DNA of 53,396 nt. Source: Streptomyces plumbidurans (lineage in GTDB: Bacteria; Actinomycetota; Actinomycetes; Streptomycetales; Streptomycetaceae). Below, piece after piece: positions 16,351 through 25,007 of this stretch. The translations under genes were made by a program, and so were the position numbers. The notes beneath the pieces are model-generated. The model was not told the origin of the DNA, did not search any database, and was given only the letters and a program-made list of their open reading frames with translations. The stretch covers positions 1-53,396 of the forward strand of contig NZ_JAFJSY010000067.1 of assembly GCF_019857225.1 (NCBI RefSeq), given 5' to 3'. Each line of letters opens with the position of its first letter. Within the stretch, counting starts at the first letter, position 1.

Positions 16351-16917
16351 TCAGTCTCCGGGCGGTCGGTACAGCCACAGCCGAAGCAGCCGGCTCAGCC
16401 GCGGCATGATCAGGTAGGTCAGCACCGGAAGCAGGACCACCGGGAACACGGCCGCGCGCAGCGGCAGTGGCCACAGGGCGGTGCGGGGTGCCACCAGCCA
16501 CTGGATCAGCAGCGTGCACGGATAGGCACCGAGGAACGTGGTGAGCACCATCTTCCAGTGCGGGGGCGACCGGGTCGTGGTACCCGGCAGGCTGAACCAG
16601 GTCTCCATACCCGTCGTCGACTGCCGTTCGCTGTCGACCTCGGTGGCGATTCCGTCGAGCCGCGCGTGCCAGGACGCCCGCTCGTCGGACTCCAGCCAGT
16701 CGGCCAGCCGGCGTGCGTCACGGAAGCGGATCACCGCGTGGAAGCGGTGACCTTCCTCGGGGCGCAGCCACGAGACGCCCTCGTTGCCCGGGAACCGCGT
16801 GGCGCAACGGGTGACCCCGTGGGTCCAGTCCTCGAACTCGTCCTCCCGGCCGGGACGCACCTGCCAGGTGAGGACGCTGGTGACCGGCCCGACGCCGCGC
16901 CGCTGGGTGGTGCTCAT
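16351..16917 (-). CDS. antibiotic biosynthesis monooxygenase-domain membrane protein
   Basis: A 188-residue protein in two parts. Residues 10-105 form an ABM-like ferredoxin-fold domain (VTSVLTWQVRPGREDEFEDW, FPGNEGVSWLRP, FHAVIRFRDARRLADWLESDER). Two transmembrane helices follow, at about 120-145 and 150-172 (ending in LRLWLYRPPGD). ABM domains can be heme-free monooxygenases or only dimerisation modules; fusions to two helices are known in bacteria with no established function. ATG at 16917 is preferred over the GTG at 16935 on domain grounds; no strong ribosome site distinguishes them. It is an isolated gene, 100 bases from the phosphatase start. Confidence 0.78.
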   Translation of the reverse strand: MSTTQRRGVGPVTSVLTWQVRPGREDEFEDWTHGVTRCATRFPGNEGVSWLRPEEGHRFHAVIRFRDARRLADWLESDERASWHARLDGIATEVDSERQSTTGMETWFSLPGTTTRSPPHWKMVLTTFLGAYPCTLLIQWLVAPRTALWPLPLRAAVFPVVLLPVLTYLIMPRLSRLLRLWLYRPPGD

Positions 16918-16973
16918 GCTCACCACGTGTGCCACGCGTGGCCCGGATCATGCATCGGCCACGGCGGGCGCCG

Positions 16974-17342
16974 TCAGCGCCCGGACCCGATCAGCGCCTG
17001 GGAGACCGCCCGCACGCTGCGCGCGATGTGCTGGAGCTGCATCACCTCGGCCGCGTACATCTTGATCGTGTGCTCGATGACCGACTCGGGCAGGCCGAGC
17101 GCGGGCAGATCGGCGCGTGCGGTCTGCAGGGCGGTGCGGGCCACCCGCATCTCCTGCTGGACCTGGATCTGCGCATGGCGGGCGAGGAGCACGGGGTGGC
17201 GGATCAGGGCCGGGTAGCCGGCGTAGCGCGCGGGTACCAGCTCGCGCAGCCACCTGGCCGCCGAGCGCTCCCAGTCGTACGAGCCGGGGTGCTTGACCTG
17301 GCACGGCCAGTCCGGGCTGATGCGCGTGGTCGTCGTCTGCAT
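16974..17342 (-). CDS. conserved hypothetical protein
   Basis: A 122-residue helical protein of no recognised family. It starts MQTTTTRISPDWPCQVKHPG and contains two Arg-rich helices (ARHAQIQVQQEMRVARTALQ, EHTIKMYAAEVMQLQHIARS). There are no signal peptide, membrane segments or cysteine motifs. GGAAG lies eight bases before the ATG. Third-position GC bias supports a real gene. The 311-base gap upstream holds an AT-rich promoter-like region with an inverted repeat. The gene is followed directly by the ABM-domain gene, 57 bases on, in the same direction, so the two may share a transcript. Confidence 0.62.
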   Translation of the reverse strand: MQTTTTRISPDWPCQVKHPGSYDWERSAARWLRELVPARYAGYPALIRHPVLLARHAQIQVQQEMRVARTALQTARADLPALGLPESVIEHTIKMYAAEVMQLQHIARSVRAVSQALIGSGR

Positions 17343-17518
17343 GATCGTCGCTTCCGGTGTGCGGCGTCGGAAGGGTGGTCCGACATGGGGCGGGCGGCCC
17401 CGGCCTAGGGGATGACCGGGACCGCCAAGGGCCTCGCGCGGACGAGGCCCGACCGGACACGACGAGCGCCGACGCGGGTAGGAGACGGCGGCTCCGGGGT
17501 GTCCGGGGTGACGCGTGA

Positions 17519-17600
17519 GCAGTATTTATATATGCCGTCCGGTTTGCAAGACGCATGAAAACATTCATGCGCGATATGTAATGAAAGGTCCCTTTGTAAG
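17519..17600 (-). promoter_or_regulatory. AT-rich promoter region with 20-base inverted repeat
   Basis: The 311-base gap between the hypothetical gene and the MurR/RpiR gene contains an unusually AT-rich island with TATTTATATATG. The arms CGCATGAA and TTCATGCG (17552-17571) are a perfect inverted repeat around AACA. On the minus strand TTGCAA and a downstream AATACT, 17 bases apart, could be the -35 and -10 of the promoter for the hypothetical gene. The repeat lies just upstream of that promoter and may be an operator. A second small repeat, AAAGG-TC-CCTTT, is near 17584. Confidence 0.45.
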
Positions 17601-17653
17601 GTGCGAAAGCCGGAGTGGGTGGTGATGTGCCCCTCGGGTGCCTGCGCGGACCC

Positions 17654-18577
17654 TCAGTCGCGCAGGAAGAACTGGTGCTGGTCGGAGATCTGCTCGTACT
17701 CCTCAAGGCGGGCCTGGGTGCGCTCGGGATCGGCGTCCGTCATCGCCTGCAGCAGCGCGGCGGCGATCACACCGGGGGCCGCGTAGGAGTCGAAGACCAG
17801 GCGCGAGCCGGTGCCGGTGGCGAAGACGATGTCCGCCTCGGCGGCCACCGGACCGAGCGCCAGGTCCGTGACCAGGGCGATCCGCAGCCCGGCACTGCGC
17901 GCGACCCGCACCGCCGTGAGGGTCTCCTGGGCGTGCCGGGGCATCGAGAACGCCAGCACCCAGGTGCCGCCCGCTTCCCGCGACTGCAACAGCGCGTCGT
18001 AGGCGACGCTGCCGCCCCGCGTCACCAGCCGGACGTCCGGATGGATACGGCGCGCGGCGTAGGCGAAGTACTCCGCGAGGGAGACCGAGATCCGCAAGCC
18101 CAGGACCGTCAGCGGAGTGGACGACGACAGCTTGCGGCCGAGCTCGATCACCTGGTCGGGGTCGGCGAAGTCGCGCCGCAGGTTCTCCAGGTTCTCGATC
18201 TCGGCGTCGACCGCCGCCTGCAGCTCGTTGCTGCCGTTCTCCTCGGTCGCGGCGGGTCCGCCCGCCAGGGTGCCGAGCGCGATCGACTGGAGCTTCTCGC
18301 GCAGCGCCGGATACCCGCTGAAGCCGACCGCCGCGGCGAACCGCGTCACCGAGGGCTGGCTCACGCCGACCCGCTCGGCGAGATCCGTGATCGACAGGAA
18401 CGCCGCCTCGGTGATGTGCTCGATCAGATACTGGGCGATGCGCCGCTGGCCGGGGGAGAGCCGGGGCCGGTCGAAGAGCGTCCTGAGCTGGGAGGCCGGG
18501 GCGGCCTCGACCTCGGGTGCGCTCTTGCCCGAGGTGATCGCGGATGCCTGTGCGCGTGCCTGCTGCGGCGATGGCAC
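17654..18577 (-). CDS. MurR/RpiR-family transcriptional regulator
   Basis: A 307-residue regulator. The N-terminal RpiR-type helix-turn-helix is at about residues 40-110 (SPGQRRIAQYLIEHITEAAF, TDLAERVGVSQPSVTRFAAAVGF). A SIS sugar-phosphate-binding domain follows, at about 140-290 (PLTVLGLRISVSLAEYFAYAARR, AFSMPRHAQETLTAVRVARSAGLRIALVTD). GTG at 18577 has AAAGGAGG ending seven bases upstream, which places the start eight codons inside a longer open frame. Such regulators respond to amino sugar or sugar phosphates. No sugar pathway gene is immediately adjacent, so the target is unknown; the inverted repeat at 17552-17571 is a candidate site but sits beyond its 3' end. Confidence 0.87.
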   Translation of the reverse strand: MPSPQQARAQASAITSGKSAPEVEAAPASQLRTLFDRPRLSPGQRRIAQYLIEHITEAAFLSITDLAERVGVSQPSVTRFAAAVGFSGYPALREKLQSIALGTLAGGPAATEENGSNELQAAVDAEIENLENLRRDFADPDQVIELGRKLSSSTPLTVLGLRISVSLAEYFAYAARRIHPDVRLVTRGGSVAYDALLQSREAGGTWVLAFSMPRHAQETLTAVRVARSAGLRIALVTDLALGPVAAEADIVFATGTGSRLVFDSYAAPGVIAAALLQAMTDADPERTQARLEEYEQISDQHQFFLRD

Positions 18578-18701
18578 CGGTGCGCCTCCTTTGTCTCCCA
18601 CAGTGCTTCAACATAGCTCACGCACCGTCGTGACCAGGGCTTGTACGGCGGCATCCGGAACCGCCCGGCACGAGTGCGGGGCGGTCGCGACGGGCGGTGT
18701 G

Positions 18702-20396
18702 TCAGCGCCGGTAGAGGGTGATCGAGTGCCCCACGTCGTCGATCGCACGGCTGCTGTGGAGCAACGCGGCCAGCCGGCCCCGGGCCTTGGCCGCCGCCGA
18801 GTCCGACACGACCAGCAGCCCGTGCACCTGACGCGTCGGCACCTTGCGCGGGTCGGCGGCGTGGATGCCGTAGTACGAGGGCACACCGCTGCCCTTGTAC
18901 ACCAGCCAGACCCGCTCGCCGCGGTACCGCTCGTGCAGCCGGTCGGCGAGCCGGCCGAGGTCCTGGCCCCAGTCCACGTTGGAGTCGTGCAGCCGCAGAT
19001 GCGTCTTGGCCGGACCGCCGAACGCCTCGTTGGAGTACGGCAGATAGTAGGGGAACGTCAGCAGCGAACTCACCGCGACGAACAGCAGGAGCGCCCCCGT
19101 GACCAGCCGCGTCCACCTCCAGCGCACGGCGAGGACACAGCCCGCGGCCACGGCCAGGAACATCGGCACGAAGACGGCGTACCGGGTGCCGAAGTCCCGT
19201 GACCCGGTCATGGCGGCCGCCAGCAGCACCGCGGCGGGCACGAGCACATACGGCGCCGCGGGCCGCAGCCGCCGTACCGTCACCATCACGACAACGCCGG
19301 CCACCCACAGCGCGAGCATGCCCAGCGGGGTCTTCACCAGCAGCGCGGCCGGCAGGTAGTACCAGCGCGAGCCGGTGTACAGATGGCCGAAGAGGAAGCC
19401 CTGCCAGGGATAGTTCTCCAGCCCGAACTGGATGCGCATGCCGTCCCGGTAGGACCGCGGGAACGGCATCAGCTGCACGAGCAGCCCCTTCAGGCCGTGC
19501 ACCGCCGGCACCGGCTGCGAGGTCTGCGGGCGCAGCGCCGGATCGACGACCAGGTACGACACCCATACGACGGCGACGGCCGCCACGGCGGTCACCAGCG
19601 CCGCCACCGCGGCCCGCACCAGCGTCCTGCGCCGGTCCCGCGCGCCCGCCCGCCACACCGACCAGGCGGCCAGCGCCATCAGCACGGGAACCGCCGGCAG
19701 AACGTTCATCTTCGTGGCCAGCGCGGCCCCGAGCGCGACACCGGCGAGCGGCACATAAAGGCGCGGCCTGCTGCGCGCACGCCACAGCAGCCACGCCGAC
19801 GTCAGCACGAACCCGGCCGCGGGCACGTCGAGCGTGGCCAGCGAGCCGTGTGCGATGACGTCGGGGGAGAAGGCGTACAGCGCAAGAGCCGTCAACCCGG
19901 CCACCCGGCCCGCGAGTTCGCGAGCGAAGGCGAAGGCTACGAGTCCGAACAGCAGCGTCAGCACGATCATCGGCAGCCGGGCCCAGAACATCAGCCGCCA
20001 GGGGTCGTTGCCGGACTCGTAGAGCACATGCCGGCCGAACCGGCTCTGGTCGCCCTGGTACGAGGTGTCGACGTGCGGGTGGGCGATCGCCACCCCGGCC
20101 GCGATGACCAGCTTGCCGAGCGGCGGGTGCTCGGGGTTGAAGCGCACGCGGTGCTCGTGCAGATAGTCGGCGGCGGTGGCGACGTAGATGGGCTCGTCGA
20201 TCGTCGGGGTCTGCTGCACGGCCGTGGTGACCATCGCCGCCGCCATCTGGGCCAGCAGCACGACCACCAGCAGCGGCTCCAGCCACCGCCTGCCGGGACG
20301 GCGCGGCGGCCGGGGGGCCGCCGCCCGTGGAGGCGGGTGCTCCTGGTCGTCGGGTGTCGTCGGTTCGAGGACCGAGTGCTGTTCGTGCGCCATCAT
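18702..20396 (-). CDS. glycosyltransferase of family 39 type (membrane)
   Basis: A 564-residue integral membrane protein of the PMT/ArnT/GT39 superfamily. The loop with the catalytic acid is TPTIDEPIYVATAADYLHEHRV near residue 65, with HPPLGKL next. About 10-11 hydrophobic segments run between residues 40 and 435, followed by an extracytoplasmic C-terminal domain (LHDSNVDWGQDLGRLADRLHERYRGERVWLVY). These enzymes use polyprenyl-phosphate sugars to glycosylate protein or lipid in the outer leaflet; whether this one is a protein mannosyltransferase is not shown by the sequence. Start could be 20396 or the next codon, 20393. It lies downstream of a kinase gene, 204 bases apart, in the same direction. 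Confidence 0.85.
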   Translation of the reverse strand: MMAHEQHSVLEPTTPDDQEHPPPRAAAPRPPRRPGRRWLEPLLVVVLLAQMAAAMVTTAVQQTPTIDEPIYVATAADYLHEHRVRFNPEHPPLGKLVIAAGVAIAHPHVDTSYQGDQSRFGRHVLYESGNDPWRLMFWARLPMIVLTLLFGLVAFAFARELAGRVAGLTALALYAFSPDVIAHGSLATLDVPAAGFVLTSAWLLWRARSRPRLYVPLAGVALGAALATKMNVLPAVPVLMALAAWSVWRAGARDRRRTLVRAAVAALVTAVAAVAVVWVSYLVVDPALRPQTSQPVPAVHGLKGLLVQLMPFPRSYRDGMRIQFGLENYPWQGFLFGHLYTGSRWYYLPAALLVKTPLGMLALWVAGVVVMVTVRRLRPAAPYVLVPAAVLLAAAMTGSRDFGTRYAVFVPMFLAVAAGCVLAVRWRWTRLVTGALLLFVAVSSLLTFPYYLPYSNEAFGGPAKTHLRLHDSNVDWGQDLGRLADRLHERYRGERVWLVYKGSGVPSYYGIHAADPRKVPTRQVHGLLVVSDSAAAKARGRLAALLHSSRAIDDVGHSITLYRR

Positions 20397-20600
20397 CCGC
20401 CCCGCGGTGACACCGACCGCGAGCGGGCGGGAGCGATCCGGGCCCGTCTCATGGGCCCTACTCTCGCATCAGCGCCCGCCCCCGGGCGTCACCGCTTCAG
20501 GAGTCGTACCGGCAGACCTTCCGCCGTACAGACGGGTACGGCCCGCAGCCGGTCGGAGTTCAGTCGCATGCGTTCAGAGCCGCGGTCGACGACGCGCGCG

Positions 20601-21254
20601 TCAGTACTTGAGCGCGAGTTCGCCCAGCGGTATCACCAGATCCGCGCGCTCCCGGGTCGCGGCGACCAGTTCGGCGTTGTGCTGGTCGCTGCGCATCACC
20701 CAGTCCACGGCCTGCTCGTGCCCCTTGCCGAACTGCTCGTGCCGGGCGATCAGGCGGCGCAGCCGCTCCCGCTCGTCCAGCTCGCAGAACCACACCTCGT
20801 CGAGCCGGGCGCGCACCCGCGGCCACACGCCCGTGCCCAGCAGCAGGTAGTTGCCCTCCGTCACGATCAGCCGGGCCTGCGGCGGCACGGCGACCGCTCC
20901 GGCGAGCGGCTGCTCGAGGACCCGCTCGAAACCGGGCGCGTACACCACGTCGCCGTGCTCGTCCTCGCGCAGGCGCTGCAGCAGCGCCGCGTACCCGGCC
21001 GCGTCGAAGGTGTCGGGAGCGCCCTTGCGGTCGCGCAGGCCGAGCCGCTCCAGCTCGGCGTCGGCGAGATGGAAGCCGTCCATCGGGACATGAGCGGCCC
21101 ACGGCGGGCCGGAGCCGTTCAGCTCGCGCACCAGGTTCTCGGCGAGCGTGGTCTTGCCCGCCCCGGGGCTGCCGGTGATGCCGAGTACCGCGCGCCCCTC
21201 ACCCCGGGGAAGAGCGCGGACACGGGCGAGGAGGTCGTCGAAAGTCAGCGGCAC
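20601..21254 (-). CDS. P-loop nucleoside/nucleotide kinase-like protein
   Basis: A 217-residue ATP-binding protein with a Walker A motif GSPGAGKTTLAENL at about 27-40, resembling uridine kinase/PanK-like (phosphoribulokinase type) enzymes. Expected features follow: MDGFHLADAELERLG (substrate loop after strand 2), VTEGNYLLL, and LRRLIARHEQFGKG (lid arginines). GTG at 21254 is used because the fold begins at once and the upstream frame is poor. Fructose or nucleoside kinase roles are both possible for this subfamily; the substrate is unknown. It precedes the glycosyltransferase gene on the same strand. Confidence 0.82.
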   Translation of the reverse strand: MPLTFDDLLARVRALPRGEGRAVLGITGSPGAGKTTLAENLVRELNGSGPPWAAHVPMDGFHLADAELERLGLRDRKGAPDTFDAAGYAALLQRLREDEHGDVVYAPGFERVLEQPLAGAVAVPPQARLIVTEGNYLLLGTGVWPRVRARLDEVWFCELDERERLRRLIARHEQFGKGHEQAVDWVMRSDQHNAELVAATRERADLVIPLGELALKY

Positions 21255-21358
21255 ACAGCAGAGTGTGTCACCCGTACGGCCGTGCGATGAACCATGGGAC
21301 CGCGGGGAGTCGTCCCTGTACAGGGGACCCGTCCCTGCCGAGGCAAGGAGCCGCTGCC

Positions 21359-21754
21359 GTGCCCGACGACGCAGCACTGATCCGCACACTGATCGAGAAC
21401 TGGGCCGAGGCCGTGCACCGCGGCGACCTCGACGGCGTCCTCGCCGGCCACAGCGAGGACATCGTGATGTATGACGTCCCCCCGCCGCACGAGGGCATCC
21501 ACGGCCTCGCCGCCTACCGCGCCAGCTGGCCGCCGTTCTTCCAGTGGCAGGCACAGGGCGCCTGCTTCGACATCGACACCCTCGACGTCACCGCCGGCCA
21601 CGACGTCGCCTACGCGCACGCGCTGCTGCGCTGCGGGACCCCCGAGGAACTGGCCGAACGCCCCACCCTCCGGCTCCGGTTGACGCTCGGCCTGCGCAAG
21701 GAGAGCGGCCGCTGGCTGGTCGCCCACGAGCACCACTCCTTCCCGCACGACTAG
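21359..21754 (+). CDS. NTF2-like/SnoaL-type protein
   Basis: A 131-residue protein with the NTF2-like cone fold (DUF4440/SnoaL type): an N-terminal helix (IRTLIENWAEAVHRGDLDGVLAGHSED), then alternating strands with VMYDVPPP and HEGIHGLAAYRASW. GTG at 21359 is chosen for AAGGAG eight bases upstream. Members include polyketide cyclases and steroid isomerases, but many have no known activity. The gene is divergent from the kinase, 104 bases apart. Nothing in the neighbourhood indicates a substrate. Confidence 0.8.
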   Translation: MPDDAALIRTLIENWAEAVHRGDLDGVLAGHSEDIVMYDVPPPHEGIHGLAAYRASWPPFFQWQAQGACFDIDTLDVTAGHDVAYAHALLRCGTPEELAERPTLRLRLTLGLRKESGRWLVAHEHHSFPHD

Positions 21755-21843
21755 ACGCACGACCAGACGCACGACCGGACGATCTCTAGGCCATGTGGCG
21801 CGCACCACACCGTGGATGGTGCAGAGAGGGGAACGGATCCCGT

Positions 21844-22584
21844 ATGACGCAGCTCGGTCTTCCCGAAGACATCCAGGCCTGTCTCTTCGACCTCGACGGG
21901 GTCGTGACACGGACGGCCGTCGTGCACGCGGCCGCCTGGAAGGAGACGTTCGACGCCTTCCTGCGCGAGCGGGACGGCGAGGACTTCCGCCCCTTCGACT
22001 CCGGCGCCGACTACGACGAATACGTCGACGGGCGACCACGCGCCGACGGCGTCCGCACCTTCCTCGCCTCCCGCGGCATCGAACTGCCTGAGGGGAGCCC
22101 GGACGATCCGCCGGACGCGGCGACGGTCAACGGCGTCGGCAACCGCAAGAACGCCCTGGTCCTGAAGAAGATCCGCACCGAGGGCGTCGAGGCCTACGAC
22201 GACACCCTGCGCTACATCGAGGCGGTGCGCGCCCAGGGCCTGCACACCGCGATCGTCTCCTCCAGCGCCAACACCCGTGACGTGCTGCGCTCCATCAAGG
22301 CGGAACACCTCTTCGAGGTGCGGATCGACGGCGTGGTGGCCGCCGAGCGCGAACTGCCCGGCAAGCCGCACCCCGACACCTTCCTCGCGGCCGCCCAAGA
22401 CCTCGGCGTCGAACCGTCCCGTGCGGCCGTCTTCGAGGACGCCCTCGCCGGCATGGACGCCGGGCGCTCGGGCCACTTCGGCTACGTCGTCGGCGTCGAC
22501 CGCACAGGACAGACCGACGCGCTCTACGAGCACGGCGCGGACCGGGTCGTGAAGGACCTCTCCGAACTGGGAGGCCGCGCGTGA
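21844..22584 (+). CDS. beta-phosphoglucomutase-like HAD phosphatase
   Basis: A 246-residue HAD-family protein that matches beta-phosphoglucomutase. The nucleophile motif is FDLDGVVTRTAVVHAAAW at residues 15-32, with AWK and the cap domain containing DYDEYVDGRPRADGVRTFL. Motif II is IVSSSANTRDVL, the conserved Lys is in GKPHPDTFLAAA, and motif III is VFEDALAGMDAGRSG. The family converts beta-glucose-1-phosphate to glucose-6-phosphate via beta-glucose-1,6-bisphosphate. The stop overlaps the GH65 start by four bases (GTGA), so the two genes form a tightly coupled operon in which the mutase takes the product of the phosphorylase. Confidence 0.92.
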   Translation: MTQLGLPEDIQACLFDLDGVVTRTAVVHAAAWKETFDAFLRERDGEDFRPFDSGADYDEYVDGRPRADGVRTFLASRGIELPEGSPDDPPDAATVNGVGNRKNALVLKKIRTEGVEAYDDTLRYIEAVRAQGLHTAIVSSSANTRDVLRSIKAEHLFEVRIDGVVAAERELPGKPHPDTFLAAAQDLGVEPSRAAVFEDALAGMDAGRSGHFGYVVGVDRTGQTDALYEHGADRVVKDLSELGGRA

Positions 22585-24923
22585 TCACCCACAGGTCGTA
22601 CTCCGTCGAACCGTGGACCGTGCGCGAGACCCGCCTCGATCTGGACGTCCTCGCACAGAGCGAGTCCGTCTTCGCGCTCTCCAACGGCCATGTCGGCTGG
22701 CGCGGCAACCTCGACGAGGGCGAGCCGCACGGCCTGCCCGGCTCCTATCTCAGCGGCGTGCACGAGGTGCATCCGCTGCCCTACGCGGAGGCCGGCTACG
22801 GCTACCCGGAGTCCGGCCAGACCGTCATCAACGTCACCAACGGCAAGGTGCTGCGGCTGCTCGTCGACGACGAGCCCTTCGACCTGCGCTACGGCCGCCT
22901 CGTCTCCCACGAGCGGGTCCTCGACCTGCGGCGCGGCGTGCTGGAGCGGACCTGCGAATGGACCTCGCCGGCCGGATCCACCGTCCGGGTGCGCTCCACC
23001 CGCATGGTCTCCCTCACCCAGCGGGCCATGGCCGCCATCGCCTACGAGGTGGAGGCCGTCGACAGCCGCACCCGCGTGGTCATCCAGTCGGAGCTGGTCG
23101 CCAACGAGAGCCTGCCCGGGCCGGACGGCGACCCGCGCGCCGCCAAGACACTGGAATCGCCGCTGGAGGCCGAGGAGGACGTCGCCGTCGGCCACCGGCT
23201 GCGCCTGGTGCACCGCACCAGACACAGCGGGCTGCGGGTGGCGGTGGCCGCCGACCACAACGTCACCGGCCCGCACCGGACCACGACCAGCAGCGAGAGC
23301 AACGTGGACGTGGCCCGGCTGACGGTCACCGCCGTGCTGGAACCCGGCGAACGGCTGCGCGTGGAGAAGCTCGTCGCCCACGGCTGGTCCGCCGTCCGCT
23401 CCCGGCCCGCGATGAGCGACCAGGTCGAGGCGGCCCTCGCGGCGGCCGGGCACAGCGGCTGGGACGGCCTCCTGGCTGACCAGCGGGCCTATCTCGACGA
23501 CTTCTGGGCGCGCGCGGACGTCGAGGTCGAGGGCGACGAGGAGATCCAGCAGGCCGTCCGGTTCGCGCTCTTCCACGTCCTGCAGGCCGGTGCCCGCGCC
23601 GAGCAGCGCGCGATCGCCGCGAAGGGCCTGACCGGCTCCGGCTACGACGGCCACGCCTTCTGGGACACCGAGACCTTCGTCCTGCCCCTGCTCACCTACA
23701 CCGCGCCCGACGCCGTGGCCGAGGCGCTGCGCTGGCGGCACAGCACGCTGCCCGCCGCCCGGGACCGCGCCGCCCAACTGGGCCTGGGCGGGGCGGCGTT
23801 CCCCTGGCGCACCATCGAGGGCTCGGAGGGCTCGGCGTACTGGCCGGCCGGCACCGCGGCCTTCCACGTCAACGCCGCCGTCGCCGACGCCGTCGTGCGC
23901 TACACGGCGGCCACCGGGGACGAACGCTTCGAGCGCGAGGCCGGGGTCGAACTGCTGGTGGAGACGGCCCGGCTGTGGCGGTCCCTCGGGCACCACGACC
24001 ACCAGGGCGCCTTCCACATCGACGGCGTCACCGGCCCGGACGAGTACAGCGCGATCGCGGACGACAACACGTACACCAACCTCATGGCCCGGGTGAACCT
24101 GCGGGCCGCCGCCGACGCCTGCGAACGCCACCCGGACGAGGCGGCGCGGCTCGGTGTCGACGACGAGGAGAGCGCGGCCTGGCGGGACGCCGCCGAGGCG
24201 ATGCACATCCCGTACAACAGCGAGCTCGGCGTGCACGAGCAGAACGCCGGCTTCACCCGCTACCAGCGCTGGGACTTCGCGGCCACCGGCCCGGACCACT
24301 ACCCGCTGATGCTGCACTACCCGTACTTCGACCTCTACCGCAAGCAGGTCGTCAAACAGGCTGACCTGGTGCTGGCGATGTACACCTGCGGCAGCTACTT
24401 CGACGAGGAGCAGATCGCCCGCAACTTCGCCTACTACGAACCCCTCACCGTCCGGGACTCCTCGCTCTCGGCGTGCGTCCAGGCCGTCATCGCCGCCCAG
24501 ACCGGCCATCTGCGCCTCGCCTACGACTACACGGCCGAGGCGGCGCTGATGGACCTGAAGGACCTGGAGCACAACACCCGCGACGGACTGCACATCGCCT
24601 CGCTCGCGGGCACCTGGATGGCGCTGGTCGCCGGCTTCGGCGGACTGCGCCGCGACGGCGCATCCCTGCGCTTCGCACCGCGCCTGCCCGAGAAGTTCAG
24701 CCGCCTCGCCTTCAGCCTCCAGGTCCTCGGCCGCCGGCTGCGGGTGGAGATCGGCCCGGACAAGGCCACCTACACCCTGCTGGCGGGAGCGCCGCTGACG
24801 ATCAGCCACCACGGGGTCCCGCTGACCCTGCACGACGACAGCCCGGCCGTCCGCGCGGTCCCGCGGGCATCGGCCGGCCCGACGCCCGAGCAGCCGCCGC
24901 ACCGACGCCCCAACGTCCGCTGA
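22581..24923 (+). CDS. GH65 disaccharide phosphorylase (trehalose/kojibiose/maltose type)
   Basis: A 780-residue glycoside hydrolase family 65 protein. The N-terminal beta-sandwich starts with SVEPWTVRETRLDLDVLAQSE and has the NGHVGWRGNLDEGEPHG signature. The (alpha/alpha)6 domain has the FWDTETFVLPLL and GPDEYS motifs, with Glu488 as the likely catalytic acid, and a C-terminal domain (HNTRDGLHIASLAGTWMALVAGFGG). The full length matches the family. It should phosphorolyse an alpha-linked glucose disaccharide to beta-glucose-1-phosphate and glucose; linkage preference (trehalose, maltose, kojibiose or nigerose) cannot be read by eye. GTG at 22581 overlaps the mutase stop by four bases. A hydrolase of the same fold is a less likely alternative. 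Confidence 0.9.
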   Translation: MITHRSYSVEPWTVRETRLDLDVLAQSESVFALSNGHVGWRGNLDEGEPHGLPGSYLSGVHEVHPLPYAEAGYGYPESGQTVINVTNGKVLRLLVDDEPFDLRYGRLVSHERVLDLRRGVLERTCEWTSPAGSTVRVRSTRMVSLTQRAMAAIAYEVEAVDSRTRVVIQSELVANESLPGPDGDPRAAKTLESPLEAEEDVAVGHRLRLVHRTRHSGLRVAVAADHNVTGPHRTTTSSESNVDVARLTVTAVLEPGERLRVEKLVAHGWSAVRSRPAMSDQVEAALAAAGHSGWDGLLADQRAYLDDFWARADVEVEGDEEIQQAVRFALFHVLQAGARAEQRAIAAKGLTGSGYDGHAFWDTETFVLPLLTYTAPDAVAEALRWRHSTLPAARDRAAQLGLGGAAFPWRTIEGSEGSAYWPAGTAAFHVNAAVADAVVRYTAATGDERFEREAGVELLVETARLWRSLGHHDHQGAFHIDGVTGPDEYSAIADDNTYTNLMARVNLRAAADACERHPDEAARLGVDDEESAAWRDAAEAMHIPYNSELGVHEQNAGFTRYQRWDFAATGPDHYPLMLHYPYFDLYRKQVVKQADLVLAMYTCGSYFDEEQIARNFAYYEPLTVRDSSLSACVQAVIAAQTGHLRLAYDYTAEAALMDLKDLEHNTRDGLHIASLAGTWMALVAGFGGLRRDGASLRFAPRLPEKFSRLAFSLQVLGRRLRVEIGPDKATYTLLAGAPLTISHHGVPLTLHDDSPAVRAVPRASAGPTPEQPPHRRPNVR

Positions 24924-24936
24924 CCGCCCCCTTCAC

Positions 24937-24957
24937 GGCCGCGCGTTTCCCGCGGCC
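24937..24957 (+). terminator. short terminator hairpin
   Basis: A 7-base stem GGCCGCG / CGCGGCC with a 7-base loop (CGTTTCC) lies 14 bases after the GH65 stop codon. It is modest in strength and would separate the sugar operon from the proteasome-like gene. Confidence 0.4.
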
Positions 24958-25007
24958 CCGCTTCAGGTAGGAGTCCGGATGTCGGTCCGGCACAAAGGGG
25001 GAGTGGC

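Noticed and set aside
22524..24902. Long minus-strand frame opposite the GH65 gene
   Set aside because: The GH65 gene has full-length conserved motifs on the plus strand; the opposite frame is low-complexity.
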